Below, piece by piece: positions 9,344-18,522 of a DNA stretch of 64,000 bases; positions within the stretch are counted from its first letter, which is position 1, and each line of letters starts with the position of its first letter. The notes beneath the pieces are model-generated. The model searched no databases, had not been told where the DNA came from, and saw only the letters and a program-made list of their open reading frames with translations. The translations under genes were made by a program, and so were the position numbers. The DNA lies in contig NZ_CP018620.1 of NCBI RefSeq assembly GCF_001908275.1, positions 4,712,001 to 4,776,000 of the forward strand. Reading direction: 5' to 3'. The DNA is from Paenibacillus xylanexedens (GTDB lineage Bacteria > Bacillota > Bacilli > Paenibacillales > Paenibacillaceae).

Positions 9344-10114
9344 CTATCTTGTTCGATTATGTTTAACAATTTGAAGCATGGTGTGAGCATTCCGTTGAAA
9401 CTCATATGAAGTTGGTTCTTCGGATACCGTGCACCCACGCTCTTCGAGTATTAATTTCAACTCATCCATGTGTTTGTAACGTTCGCCAGACAGATCCACT
9501 GTTGGAAAAATGCGAACCTCTTGTTTGGTCACACGCAGCAGTTCCATCACGGTTGCAACATGAAAATCAACATCCAATCGATCCGCATACGTAAACAGGA
9601 AATGGGCGGATAACGTCAGATCGAACTGTTTATCGGCAAAGGGTAGATCCGGGAGCACAGACGCCACATAACGGTCAGGAAACTTTCTCATATCTGCGAT
9701 GCAATCTGTGATGGCACGAGTTCGCTCTTCCTTTAACCCCTGGATTGATCCAAATTGATCCCACACATATATGCTTTGCACCGATTCCATCTGTTTCATC
9801 GTATGCTCAATGTCCTGAAATCCCTTTACTTCAAGCTCGTCGATCTCATATTCGTAGGCCATATCCACGGCCATGGGGTTGGCACCCAATTTGCGCGCCT
9901 GGCTACTGAATGAACACGCTCCACCTGGACAATCCAGAATAGACTTGCCATTAATCTCGTCCACCGTTAAGTTGAACATCTTCATATATTCCTCGAAGGT
10001 TCTTCCTATGAAAACAATCTGTTTCAGTTCCAAACCGCCAGAATCATTGGACTCCTGATCTTCTCCGCTGTTCTTCTGATGCTCTCCATTGTTGCTCAGC
10101 TCATCTCTGCTCAT
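9344..10114 (-). CDS. Class I SAM-dependent methyltransferase-like protein
   Basis: The 256-residue protein has a SAM-binding motif I variant, GKSILDCPGGACSFSSQA, followed by an acidic residue at the end of the next strand (PMAVDMAYEYE). The later motif LPFADKQFDLTLSAHFLF is typical of methyltransferase motif II/III regions. The first ~30 residues are hydrophilic and low in complexity (Ser, Asn, Glu, Gln rich). The methylated substrate is unknown. It lies between a Gfo/Idh/MocA oxidoreductase (30 bases upstream) and an epimerase-type reductase, probably as one operon. Confidence 0.68.
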   Translation of the reverse strand: MSRDELSNNGEHQKNSGEDQESNDSGGLELKQIVFIGRTFEEYMKMFNLTVDEINGKSILDCPGGACSFSSQARKLGANPMAVDMAYEYEIDELEVKGFQDIEHTMKQMESVQSIYVWDQFGSIQGLKEERTRAITDCIADMRKFPDRYVASVLPDLPFADKQFDLTLSAHFLFTYADRLDVDFHVATVMELLRVTKQEVRIFPTVDLSGERYKHMDELKLILEERGCTVSEEPTSYEFQRNAHTMLQIVKHNRTR

Positions 10115-10144
10115 CTCGTCTCAGCTTCCTTTCCTGCGCTTGAA

Positions 10145-11125
10145 TCAATCGTTAGGGAACACAAGCCCAATCTGCTTCCGAATCTGATCCATGACCTGCA
10201 TCGTAACATAGGAGCGTTCATACGTGTTCATGTCAGATTCCTTACGGCCTTGCTGAACCAGATTCACGAACTCCTCCACTTCATAATACATCGCCGGATG
10301 GTTTTGTTCGACTGTGAGCTTCTCCACCGTACCGTCATTGTATCGTATCTCTGCATGTTCCGGTGAACCAATCTTGTCAATGATGATGCTGCCCAGCTCA
10401 CCCATGATTTCGCTTGGTAGATGAGAGTTGGAGATTTTGGAGTATGTAACGACCGCATCCATTCCATCATAGTCCAGCAGCACGCTACCTTGTCCATCCA
10501 CACCAGATTCCAGCATCATCGCTTGGGATTGAACCCGGTTAGGTGCACCGAACAATGTAATCAATGGATAGAGACAATACACACCGAGATCCATTAACGC
10601 CCCATTAGCGAGTTCAGGCTTGAACGCGTTCAGGACAATCCCCTCTTTGTACTTGTCGTAACGCGAAGAATACTGAGAGTATCCTGCTACGTATTTGCGG
10701 ACAGGACCGATTTTATGCAGGCTCTTCTGCACCATTTTGAACTGGGGAACAAGGGTAGATTTCATCGCTTCCATGAGCAGAACCTCGTGTTCTCGTGCTG
10801 TATCGATCATACTCCGAACTTCGGCGCTATTTGCAGCCAGAGGTTTCTCGCACAATACATGTTTACCGTTTCTCAGAAAAAGCTCAGCCTGCTCCGCATG
10901 AACCGTATTTGGTGTTGCGATGTAGACTGCATCAATCACATCACTTGCTGCCAACTCTTCCAGATCGGTGAAGCGGTGTTCAACATCATATTTATCTGCG
11001 AATGCATTAGCCTTATCTTCAGTTCTTGAATACACGGCGGTTAATTTGAATCCTTCAACCTGTGCTGCGGCTTCAAGAAGCCTTTCTGTAATCCAGTTGG
11101 TACCCACTACTCCAAAACGAACCAT
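10145..11125 (-). CDS. Gfo/Idh/MocA-family oxidoreductase
   Basis: This 326-residue NAD(P)-dependent oxidoreductase has an N-terminal Rossmann motif (FGVVGTNWITERLLEAA) and the family's EKP motif in HVLCEKPLAANSAEV. A C-terminal alpha/beta domain follows (NGALMDLGVYCLYP). Members act on sugars, inositols or dihydrodiols. It is the first gene of the operon with the methyltransferase and epimerase-like genes. It is divergent from adaA. The substrate is not determinable. Confidence 0.85.
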   Translation of the reverse strand: MVRFGVVGTNWITERLLEAAAQVEGFKLTAVYSRTEDKANAFADKYDVEHRFTDLEELAASDVIDAVYIATPNTVHAEQAELFLRNGKHVLCEKPLAANSAEVRSMIDTAREHEVLLMEAMKSTLVPQFKMVQKSLHKIGPVRKYVAGYSQYSSRYDKYKEGIVLNAFKPELANGALMDLGVYCLYPLITLFGAPNRVQSQAMMLESGVDGQGSVLLDYDGMDAVVTYSKISNSHLPSEIMGELGSIIIDKIGSPEHAEIRYNDGTVEKLTVEQNHPAMYYEVEEFVNLVQQGRKESDMNTYERSYVTMQVMDQIRKQIGLVFPND

Positions 11126-11290
11126 GCTTACCTACCTCTTTCATCTATAAATTTCATTTGAGATATAAACCACTTCCATCCTGTATATTGTAGCTCATAT
11201 TTCGTTCAGATTGAAGGAAGGGGCCATATCCCCAAATATTGATATCTTGCTTTTTAAGTTAGAACTTCGTCAATCCCTTCGAATCATGGG

Positions 11291-11296
11291 TATAAT
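11291..11296 (+). promoter_or_regulatory. Putative -10 element of adaA
   Basis: TATAAT lies about 20 bases upstream of the preferred GTG start of adaA. It falls inside the longer open frame (ATG 11211 or 11286), which supports the downstream start. No clear -35 box is visible, as may be expected of an activator-dependent promoter. Confidence 0.45.
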
Positions 11297-11315
11297 TAGA
11301 GATGAGGTGATCATC

Positions 11316-11900
11316 GTGGAAAGTCGAGATCAAGATCGCATACTGCCCGAATCTATAGATGAAAAATACTGGCACGCCATCATCCACAACGATAATTCTT
11401 ATGATGGAACGTTCTTTTACGGTGTGCAAACAACGGGTATCTTTTGCCGACCTTCCTGTAAGTCCAGAGCACCCAAAGCTGAAAATGTGCTGATATTTCA
11501 ACATGTTGAAGAAGCGTTAGCATTAAAGTTCAGACCCTGCAAACGTTGCAAACCAACAGGCGAGCGGGTTCCTGATCAGGAGTGGATATACGGGATCACG
11601 GATTACATCGAACATCATTACGCCGAACCTCTAACCTTGGATGTCCTTGCCACTGTAAGTCATGGCAGTCCATATCATCTGCATCGTGTGTTCAAGCGGA
11701 TTACAGGCCGCACACCGGTTCAATATATTCAGGATAAACGAATTACCGAAGCTCGGAAGTTGCTTGAACATACCGGACTTACCGTCACCGATATTGGCCG
11801 CCATGTCGGTATACCTAACTCAGCTTATTTCATTACTGTATTTCGCAAACACACAGGTCTCACACCTGCACACTACCGCGAAAGGCATGAGAACTTATGA
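11316..11900 (+). CDS. adaA: Ada-type methylphosphotriester sensor/transcription activator (AdaA-like)
   Basis: The protein has about 194 residues. The N-terminal Ada zinc domain carries its four cysteines as FCRPSC and RPCKRC; the first Cys is the known methyl acceptor from DNA phosphotriesters. A C-terminal AraC-type double helix-turn-helix follows (LDVLATVSHGSPYHLHRVFK and VTDIGRHVGIPNSAYFITVF). There is no methylguanine methyltransferase domain, so it corresponds to AdaA rather than full-length Ada. GTG 11316 is chosen because GAGGTG sits six bases upstream and a TATAAT falls between the earlier possible starts and this one. The stop overlaps the start of the radical SAM gene by four bases. 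Confidence 0.88.
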   Translation: MESRDQDRILPESIDEKYWHAIIHNDNSYDGTFFYGVQTTGIFCRPSCKSRAPKAENVLIFQHVEEALALKFRPCKRCKPTGERVPDQEWIYGITDYIEHHYAEPLTLDVLATVSHGSPYHLHRVFKRITGRTPVQYIQDKRITEARKLLEHTGLTVTDIGRHVGIPNSAYFITVFRKHTGLTPAHYRERHENL

Positions 11901-12715
11901 AGACAAATCTTACTTACAAAGTACCCAAAACGTTACTCAACAAGGGGACAGGGTTCCTTAATGGATATACACATACACTGAATCCTTACACAGGCTGCGC
12001 CTTCGGTTGTTCTTATTGTTATGTCAGACAGATGCCTGTCTCCCTATTTCGTAAAGAGGATTGGGGGGGCTGGGTGGATGTAAAACAAGAGGCCTCCCGG
12101 GTGTTCGCCAAAGAGTTGCAGCGTGCCCTGACCAAAGGGAAAGTTACTCTGTTCATGTCATCCAGTACCGACCCGTATCAACCCGCCGAATACAAGGAGT
12201 GTATCACGCGTTCATTACTTGAAACGATGGTACAGCATCCTCCAGATTTCGTATTAGTCCAGACCCGCAGTCCACTCGTTACCCGGGATATAGATCTGTT
12301 ACAGCAGTTAGGTGACCGGGTTCGGGTCAGCATGACGGTGGAGACAGATCTGGACGATATGCGGAAGCATTTCAGTCCTTCCGCTCCCCCAATTGCAGGC
12401 CGATTACGTGCACTGGAACAGTTGCGGGATGCCGGAATACCCACGCAGGTTGCGATTGCTCCCGTATTACCCAGCAGTGAACAGTTTGTAGCCATCTTGA
12501 GACCTCTGGTTCAGCGTGTATGCATTGACGATTATTTCATGGGTGATGGTAGCGAAGGCAAGCGCACCCGCCGACTCGGTATGGAGTCGCTCTATCAGCA
12601 AGTGGGGATGGAGCATTGGTATCATCCAGATGCGTATCAGACTGTAGTTCAGCGGATGAAAGACTATTTTGCCGAGGATGAGATCTGGATCAGTCAGGCG
12701 GGATTTGAGCCCTAA
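11897..12715 (+). CDS. SplB-like radical SAM protein (DNA-repair photolyase family)
   Basis: The 272-residue protein has the radical SAM cluster motif CAFGCSYCYV (CxxxCxxC) about 35 residues from the start, preceded by NPYTGC. This pattern is typical of the spore photoproduct lyase/COG1533 family. Later motifs are FMSSSTDPYQPAE and QTRSPLVTRDIDLL. The ATG overlaps the adaA stop by four bases, so the two are translationally coupled and it is likely induced with the alkylation response. It is shorter than B. subtilis SplB and may repair or act on another substrate. A truncated copy of the dispersed repeat begins seven bases after its stop codon. Confidence 0.82.
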   Translation: MKTNLTYKVPKTLLNKGTGFLNGYTHTLNPYTGCAFGCSYCYVRQMPVSLFRKEDWGGWVDVKQEASRVFAKELQRALTKGKVTLFMSSSTDPYQPAEYKECITRSLLETMVQHPPDFVLVQTRSPLVTRDIDLLQQLGDRVRVSMTVETDLDDMRKHFSPSAPPIAGRLRALEQLRDAGIPTQVAIAPVLPSSEQFVAILRPLVQRVCIDDYFMGDGSEGKRTRRLGMESLYQQVGMEHWYHPDAYQTVVQRMKDYFAEDEIWISQAGFEP

Positions 12716-12721
12716 ATGGAT

Positions 12722-12810
12722 ATATAAGTTGGACTAAAGATTATTTACACTGGACACTCCAATGACAGAACAACCTTCCGATCGCTGTTATTCCCAGATT
12801 TTTTTGATTT
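12722..12810 (+). repeat. Dispersed inverted-repeat element, copy R2 (left half only)
   Basis: This copy has the left end (ATATAAGTTGGACTAAAG, then ATTTACAC) and the conserved stem-loop ATGACAG...CTGTTAT with ACAACCTTCC in the loop. It then stops at CCCAGATTTTTTT. The right half seen in R1 and R4 is missing and a normal terminator follows directly. It starts seven bases after the radical SAM stop codon, in the same orientation relative to the upstream gene as R1 and R4. Confidence 0.72.
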
Positions 12811-12816
12811 AATAAA

Positions 12817-12856
12817 AAACAGCCCCTTTCCTTGTTCGAAGGAAAAGGGGCTGTTT
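12817..12856. terminator. Strong bidirectional rho-independent terminator
   Basis: A 17-bp stem with one bulge (AAACAGCCCCTTTCCTT against AAGGAAAAGGGGCTGTTT) surrounds the loop GTTCG. A longer T-run follows on the minus strand. It ends the lacI-gfo-thuA-gfo operon and probably also the adaA-radical SAM operon. Confidence 0.85.
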
Positions 12857-12883
12857 ATCATGATATAAGTCATAATGGCTATC

Positions 12884-13990
12884 TTATTTATCCAATGTAT
12901 ACAATGGCAGTTCCACCGGCAACGCAGCCGGGCGCTGACATGAACTTTTCATCTGGTAGAACGTCTGTTCATCCGATGAATCGTGGAATGCCCACATGGC
13001 CTCAAGTACGTGGTATGCCAGCTCCCCACTCGCACGGTGTGCACGTCCACTATGTGCTGCATAGGCCATATCTGCCACACCGATGCCGCGTGTATTTTCC
13101 TGATATCCTGGGAGAAGCGGAACTTCCGTCCATTCATGTTCACCCAGCAAGCGATAACGAACCGGACCACCAAAGGTGTTAGGGTCAGGTACCTGCAATG
13201 TACCGTGCGTGCCATATATCTCAATCGGTGGCAATGCACTTCCGCCAAATACGTCAAAACTTGTAATCAGTGTGCCAATGGCTCCCTGTTCAAACTGTAA
13301 CAGACCGGTAACGTGAGTTGGAATTTCGACGGGAACCGTCTGGCCCCTCTTTTTCTCACTCGTAATCGTCCGCTCTTCCATGGCTTTACCCGTCATGCCT
13401 GCAATTGACTTGATCGGTCCCATTAGTTGAACCAATGCGGTGAGATAGTACGGACCCATGTCAAACATTGGCCCACCGCCAGAGGCGTAATAAAACTCCG
13501 GATCAGGATGCCAGTGTTCATGACCACGGCTCATCATAAATGCGGTCGCCGCCACCGGTTTGCCGATGACCCCTTCCTCCACCAATTGAAGTGAAGTCTG
13601 GATGCCTGAACCGAAGAACGTTTCTGGTGCACAGCCCACGAGTAATCCTTTACGCTTGGCTGTTTCGAGTACGGCCTGCCCTTCTTCACGGGTAACAGCG
13701 AGTGGTTTTTCTACATAAACATGTTTGCCAGATTCAAGTGCCCGCAAGCATACATCCGCATGAACGGAAGGAATGGTCAAGTTGATGATCAGCTCAATCT
13801 CGCGATCAGCCAAGAGTTCGTCGACGCTGTATACGTTAGGCACGTTATAAGCAGCAGCCTGCTCTTCGGCACGTTTTCGATCAAGATCCGCAACAGCAAC
13901 AAGTTCCAGCACCTCGAACCGGTGACAGTTTTCCATATAAATACCGCTGATTTTACCGCAGCCAATAATGCCTACTTTCATTGTTTTCAT
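12884..13990 (-). CDS. Gfo/Idh/MocA-family oxidoreductase
   Basis: This 368-residue oxidoreductase has a Rossmann motif (KVGIIGCGKISGIYMENC), the EKP motif in HVYVEKPLAVTREEGQ, and GGGPMFDMGPYYLTALVQLMG, typical of the Gfo/Idh substrate domain. It is the final gene of an operon with thuA and a second oxidoreductase under a LacI-type regulator, so it probably takes part in breakdown of a sugar or glycoside by a 3-keto intermediate, as known for ThuA/ThuB systems. GGGAG lies nine bases before the ATG. The strong terminator at 12817 follows. Confidence 0.85.
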   Translation of the reverse strand: MKTMKVGIIGCGKISGIYMENCHRFEVLELVAVADLDRKRAEEQAAAYNVPNVYSVDELLADREIELIINLTIPSVHADVCLRALESGKHVYVEKPLAVTREEGQAVLETAKRKGLLVGCAPETFFGSGIQTSLQLVEEGVIGKPVAATAFMMSRGHEHWHPDPEFYYASGGGPMFDMGPYYLTALVQLMGPIKSIAGMTGKAMEERTITSEKKRGQTVPVEIPTHVTGLLQFEQGAIGTLITSFDVFGGSALPPIEIYGTHGTLQVPDPNTFGGPVRYRLLGEHEWTEVPLLPGYQENTRGIGVADMAYAAHSGRAHRASGELAYHVLEAMWAFHDSSDEQTFYQMKSSCQRPAALPVELPLYTLDK

Positions 13991-14086
13991 GCCTGGGGCT
14001 CCCTTCGCCGTGGATCAGAAATGGTTTATCCATTGAGGATGAATGGTTAACACTGAAGTTACGTTTGCAATCAAACTACAATCTCA

Positions 14087-14812
14087 TTAGTTCTGGTTAT
14101 CCGCCATACCTGTGTACACTTCGGTTGCTGCACTTACTCGACTCTTGGCAAGCTCTTTGCCTGCTGCTGTCCATTTGAATCCACTGCGCATCATTTCAGT
14201 CACGGGTTTCATGTCTACAATGTCTGCATGGTGTCCCAGTGAGTTGTAGAATACCCGTCCTGCGCCCCAGCGTTTCGTCCAGACAACAGGCATATCTACA
14301 GGCCCATTCGCTGCATGCGGACCAGTTACCACTGGGAAACGAGTTGTTGCCAGCACTTCCACTGCCGGGTCTACGTGCAGGTAGTACTGTTCACTTTTCA
14401 CCTGAAAATCTTCAATATGATCCAATAACGGGCTAGAGCCACGCTTCATGTTCACCATATACTCCACACCATCGTTACCTGGATGAGCAACCCATTGTCC
14501 ACCCGTCATAAACTGCCAGTCCACGTTATTTCGGAAGGCATCACACATCCCGCCATGAAGACCAGCCAAGCCAACACCGCTCTGGACAGCCGCTGATACG
14601 TTATTGACCAGTTCTTGCTCAATCTGTCCCATTGTCCACAATGGTACGATCAGATCCAGACCTAGTAGCTTCTCGGCATCCGCATAAGACTCCAACGTAT
14701 TTGAGACTTCAACCTCAAACTGCTCTTCCTTCAAAATACGCTCAAAAATCGCTGCTACCTGCTCCGGTTCATGTCCATCCCAGCCGCCCCATACAATCAG
14801 TGCTTTACTCAT
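14087..14812 (-). CDS. ThuA-domain protein
   Basis: The 241-residue ThuA-like protein has a class I glutamine-amidotransferase-like fold. Seen are IVWGGWDGHEP at the N-terminus, LIVPLWTMGQIEQ, the family-typical GVGLAGLHGGMCDAFRNN, QWVAHPGNDGVEYMVN, PVVWTKRWGAGRVFYNSLGHH and the terminal region. ThuA proteins are linked to trehalose/disaccharide catabolism through 3-keto sugars; the biochemical role is poorly defined. It lies between two Gfo/Idh/MocA oxidoreductases, which fits that pathway. Confidence 0.82.
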   Translation of the reverse strand: MSKALIVWGGWDGHEPEQVAAIFERILKEEQFEVEVSNTLESYADAEKLLGLDLIVPLWTMGQIEQELVNNVSAAVQSGVGLAGLHGGMCDAFRNNVDWQFMTGGQWVAHPGNDGVEYMVNMKRGSSPLLDHIEDFQVKSEQYYLHVDPAVEVLATTRFPVVTGPHAANGPVDMPVVWTKRWGAGRVFYNSLGHHADIVDMKPVTEMMRSGFKWTAAGKELAKSRVSAATEVYTGMADNQN

Positions 14813-14882
14813 CGTTTATTCACTCGCTTTCGCCTAGTTTTGTTGTGTTCAACCCTATTTCTGATGTCACTGTCTTGCTTGC

Positions 14883-16055
14883 TCACATCTCTTCAAGCGT
14901 CACCCAGCGCCGATCTGTTACCGAACGTTCTACCGCTTCCAGTACAGCCTGACAAGCGACCCCATCGTGGAAACTCGGTGATGGTTGGCGTCCTTCAGAG
15001 ATCGCTGTCACCAGCTCCAGCATTTCATGGGTGAACGTGTGCTCGAATCCAATCGTATGTCCGGCAGGCCACCAGGCTTCGGAATATTTGTGAGCAGGAT
15101 CGGTTGCCAGTACACGGCGGAATCCCTGTACGTCCTCTTCATCCTTTGTAAAATACACTTCCAGTTCATTCATCCGTTCAAAATCAAATCGTACACTGCC
15201 GAGACTGCCGTTAATCTCAAACGAGTTCGTACTCCGATGCCCCGCTGCAAAGCGAGTAGCCTCGAAGCTGCCCAGCGCCCCTCCTGCGAATCGTGCTAGG
15301 AACAACGTAGCGTCGTCGACGGTCACTTCTCCTTTCGGTGCATCCGCATTCGAACTGCCCTTTGCACTCAGACCGGTCATCTCGGCTGCAAGCGGACGCT
15401 CTTTGATGAAGGTTTCGCTCATACCGATGACTTCCTGGAATTCACCAACGAGGAAGCGAGCCAGATCGATTAAATGCGCACCCAGATCCCCATGGGAACC
15501 GGAGCCAGCCACTTCTTTTTGCAAACGCCATACGAGCGGGAACGAAGGGTCCATAATCCAGTCCTGAAGGAAAAATGCACGGAAATGATAGATTTTACCC
15601 AGTCGTCCGCTCTCCACCAGATCCTTCGCTAATTGCACCGCTGGTGAGAAGCGGTAGTTGAACCCGACCATATGTGCGACTCCAGCATCCTCTGCTGCCT
15701 GAAGCATCTCACGCGAATCCGCAAGCGACAGGGCCAGTGGTTTCTCACAAAACAGATGTTTGCCTTGGCGAGCTGCTTCCAACGCAATTTCCTTATGGGC
15801 ATCACTTGGCGCGTTAATATCAATCAGATCGATATCATCCCGCTTCACCAGTTCGCGCCAATCCGTTACACTTTCGGACCAACCGAACTGATTCGCTGCC
15901 TCCTGCACTCCCTGCTCGTTACGTCCACAGATCACAGACATCTCAGGCTGCAACGGAGCAGACGGGAAAAACATCGGCAGACTGCGATAGGCATTACTGT
16001 GGGCCTTCCCCATAAACTTGTATCCAACCATTCCGACACGAAGACGATTTGACAT
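14883..16055 (-). CDS. Gfo/Idh/MocA-family oxidoreductase (ThuB-like)
   Basis: The protein has about 390 residues: Rossmann region RLRVGMVGYKFMGKAHSNAY, EKP motif in HLFCEKPLALSLADSR, and GSHGDLGAHLIDLARFLVG with the catalytic-region D/H pair common in the family. The frame opens at 16133, but an AAAGGAGG site is positioned for the ATG at 16055 (protein starting MSNRLRV), and the longer start would overlap the upstream regulator. It probably oxidises a sugar or polyol, working with ThuA and the second oxidoreductase of this operon. Confidence 0.85.
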   Translation of the reverse strand: MSNRLRVGMVGYKFMGKAHSNAYRSLPMFFPSAPLQPEMSVICGRNEQGVQEAANQFGWSESVTDWRELVKRDDIDLIDINAPSDAHKEIALEAARQGKHLFCEKPLALSLADSREMLQAAEDAGVAHMVGFNYRFSPAVQLAKDLVESGRLGKIYHFRAFFLQDWIMDPSFPLVWRLQKEVAGSGSHGDLGAHLIDLARFLVGEFQEVIGMSETFIKERPLAAEMTGLSAKGSSNADAPKGEVTVDDATLFLARFAGGALGSFEATRFAAGHRSTNSFEINGSLGSVRFDFERMNELEVYFTKDEEDVQGFRRVLATDPAHKYSEAWWPAGHTIGFEHTFTHEMLELVTAISEGRQPSPSFHDGVACQAVLEAVERSVTDRRWVTLEEM

Positions 16056-16110
16056 GGTCATTTCCTCCTTTGGAATAATAAAAAATTCTCTCAATATGTG
16101 TACCAATAAA

Positions 16111-17160
16111 CTATTGACGGATAGAAGAAGCACGGACGATCAGTTCGGTAGGCAACAATGCTCTCGCTGATTCGGTTACCGCTACAACAGAGTTATTCGC
16201 TTTATGTGTATCACCCACAGACCCATGCATAAGCTTTGATACTGCAAGTTCACCCATCTCGAAAAATGGAACCCTGACGCTGCTCAGCGGCGGAACAGCC
16301 ATCTCGGCGGCATCGGAGTCGTCATAACCCACAAATGCCGGAAAATCCGCAGGCCCTATTCCCCGCTCACGCAAACCATGCATGACACCAATGGCCATCC
16401 GGTCATTGGCCGCAAATACAGCATCAATCTCATGTAGGCGATCTGCTACAATCGCTGCCGCCTCAATGCCACTTCTTCTACTATAATTCCCTTTAAGCAA
16501 TAGACTCGGGTCCAGCTCCATACCTGCTTCTTGCAGGCCAAGACGAACGCCTTCCATTCGCTCCTGGCTGTTGGAATAGCTGTCTGGACCATTGAGAAAA
16601 GCGATTTTGCGATACCCCTGATCCGTAAGATGACGTATGGCAAGTCTGCTTCCTTCCACATGATCCGCATCCACTTCCGTGAACGATTGGCCCTCAAAAT
16701 GCTGATTCATGACACAGAATGGGTGTCCTTCCTGATGAAGTTGCTGCATGGCCGCCAGTTCTTCATGATCATCTCTGGCACCAAGGATAATGCAGGCGTC
16801 CACTTTCTGACGCCGGAACAGATCCGTATAATTCATCACTTCACCGGGTGTTCGAAACATAACCAACAGGTCCATGCTATTGTCTCTGGCTTTGCTTCCA
16901 ATCCCACTCAGCATTTCCGAGAAAAAATACGCCGAGAACAGATGCGCCTTCGGAACATAAGGTAATACCACGCCAAGGTTCCCGCTTTTACTTCTGGCAA
17001 AACTGCGAGCAAGAGCGCTGGGCACATAGCCTAACTGTTCGGAAGCTTCAAGAACCTTGCGGCGTGTCTCTTCTTTAATAGGACCTACCCCATTAAGCAC
17101 CCGGGAGACCGTCGCCTCGGAAACACCCGCAAGATCAGCCACTTCTTTACGAGATGCCAT
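16111..17160 (-). CDS. LacI-family transcriptional regulator
   Basis: This 349-residue regulator has an N-terminal LacI helix-turn-helix (RKEVADLAGVSEATVSRVLN) and hinge (YVPSALARSFARSKSGNLGVV), then a sugar-binding sensor (IRHLTDQGYRKIAFLNGPDS, AVFAANDRMAIGVMHGLRE, FVGYDDSDAAEMAVPPLSSV). GTG 17169 also opens the frame, but the AAGGGGG ribosome site is spaced for ATG 17160. It leads the operon lacI-gfo-thuA-gfo. A perfect CG-centred palindrome overlaps its own promoter, so autoregulation of the whole operon is likely. Confidence 0.87.
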   Translation of the reverse strand: MASRKEVADLAGVSEATVSRVLNGVGPIKEETRRKVLEASEQLGYVPSALARSFARSKSGNLGVVLPYVPKAHLFSAYFFSEMLSGIGSKARDNSMDLLVMFRTPGEVMNYTDLFRRQKVDACIILGARDDHEELAAMQQLHQEGHPFCVMNQHFEGQSFTEVDADHVEGSRLAIRHLTDQGYRKIAFLNGPDSYSNSQERMEGVRLGLQEAGMELDPSLLLKGNYSRRSGIEAAAIVADRLHEIDAVFAANDRMAIGVMHGLRERGIGPADFPAFVGYDDSDAAEMAVPPLSSVRVPFFEMGELAVSKLMHGSVGDTHKANNSVVAVTESARALLPTELIVRASSIRQ

Positions 17161-17218
17161 GAATTTCACCCCCTTCTAGCTCACCTATTAATGATTTAGT
17201 AATTAAAAATCGATATTT

Positions 17219-17261
17219 ATGTACGCGCGTACATTTTCTCATGCCATGTAACCGTTGTCAA
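17219..17261 (-). promoter_or_regulatory. Promoter with LacI-type operator for the lacI-gfo-thuA-gfo operon
   Basis: On the minus strand TTGACA (17261-17256) is followed after 17 bases by GAAAAT (17238-17233). A perfect 16-bp palindrome ATGTACGCGCGTACAT (17219-17234), centred on CG, overlaps the end of the -10 box. The geometry fits repressor blocking of the promoter by the encoded LacI protein. Confidence 0.75.
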
Positions 17262-17277
17262 TGCTTTTAACATAAAA

Positions 17278-17315
17278 AATAATGAGGGTTTGGGTTAATC
17301 CAAGCCCTCATTATT
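17278..17315 (-). terminator. Rho-independent terminator downstream of glpX
   Basis: A stem of about 15 bp (AATAATGAGGG paired with CCCTCATTATT, extended by partly matched CTTGG/TTGGG) is followed on the minus strand by TTTTTTA. It lies 125 bases past the glpX stop codon. Confidence 0.8.
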
Positions 17316-17439
17316 ATCTTGCCAGAGATGGTACTTTCATTAACTTCATGCTCTGTAATCTTAGGGGTTCAAGTTACTTATCAAACTTAAATACAACGAT
17401 TTCAGTTGATCCTGTTTGTTCAATTATGGGGAGTGCAGC

Positions 17440-18522
17440 TCACAACGTCGTTGTAACGCCAAGATCAACGGAGGATTGACTAAACTCAGCCTGCTCCATC
17501 GTTTTCGCATGACTCGGAATGCGATCCGAGGGTTCTGGCGTGGATTGGAGCTGTCTTACTTTGTGCAGCACTTCTTTGTTAGGCAGGAAGTGTTGGGAAC
17601 GAATGAATCGAATTGTTTTGGTTTTGGCACGCATAACAATCGAATCCGTCTCGGCGCGATCATCCGCAAGATACCGTACCCCTCCCAAGATCTCACCTGG
17701 CGTCACACCTGTTGCTGCAAAAATGACGTCCTCCGTGCCGATCATATCCTGCATCGTTAAAACTTTGTAAGGATTATCAATTCCCATCTGCAAGCAGCGC
17801 TGGAATTCGTCTGCGTTGGCAGGCATCAGACGACCTTGAATCTCACCCCCAAGGCAAGATAGCGCTGCGGCAGCCAGCACACCTTCTGGCGCTCCTCCAG
17901 ATCCGACGTAGAGATCGATACCCGCCTCCGGGAAGGCCGGTGCCATCGCCCCAGCAACATCACCGTCACTGAGGAACTTGATCCGCACTCCGACCTTGCG
18001 TAGCGTCTTAATTGTGCTCTCATGTCGCACACGATCCAGAATCATCACAGTAAGGTCTGAGATGTTTTTGTTCAATGTGGCAGCGGCTTTCTCCAGTGTG
18101 ACTTCAACCGGGTCTTCAATGCTGACCTTGCCTACAAGCGCAGGCCCTACCGCCAGTTTCTCCATATACATGTCCGGTGCGTGGAGCAGGTTACCTTTTC
18201 CCGCCACTGCAATAACCGATAGAGCGTTGTTTAGTCCTTTGGCCACGATTTCTGTACCTTCGAGCGGGTCTACAGCCACGTCAACCTCAGGCCCCTCAGC
18301 GTTGCCCACTTCCTCGCCGATGTACAACATGGGTGCTTCATCCATTTCTCCTTCACCGATTACCACCGTGCCGCGAATAGACACGGAATCGAACATGGCG
18401 CGCATGGCCAAAGTAGCCGCTTCATCTGCACTGTTCTTGTCGCCTCGTCCCATCCAGGGTGCTGAAGCTAACGCAGCCAATTCTGTTACTCTGACAATTT
18501 CCAACGCCAGTTCGCGTTCCAT
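17440..18522 (-). CDS. glpX: Class II fructose-1,6-bisphosphatase (GlpX)
   Basis: The protein has about 360 residues, starting MERELALEIVRVTELAALAS. The class II FBPase metal and substrate motifs are present: MGRGDKNSADEAAT, GTVVIGEGEMDEAPMLYIGE, VDPLEGTEIVAKG, GSGGAPEGVLAAAA. It would hydrolyse fructose 1,6-bisphosphate in gluconeogenesis. The frame opens at 18555, but GGAAAGGAAG lies upstream of the ATG at 18522, which matches the family N-terminus. It appears to be monocistronic. The tail after about residue 325 extends slightly beyond the usual GlpX end. Confidence 0.93.
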   Translation of the reverse strand: MERELALEIVRVTELAALASAPWMGRGDKNSADEAATLAMRAMFDSVSIRGTVVIGEGEMDEAPMLYIGEEVGNAEGPEVDVAVDPLEGTEIVAKGLNNALSVIAVAGKGNLLHAPDMYMEKLAVGPALVGKVSIEDPVEVTLEKAAATLNKNISDLTVMILDRVRHESTIKTLRKVGVRIKFLSDGDVAGAMAPAFPEAGIDLYVGSGGAPEGVLAAAALSCLGGEIQGRLMPANADEFQRCLQMGIDNPYKVLTMQDMIGTEDVIFAATGVTPGEILGGVRYLADDRAETDSIVMRAKTKTIRFIRSQHFLPNKEVLHKVRQLQSTPEPSDRIPSHAKTMEQAEFSQSSVDLGVTTTL

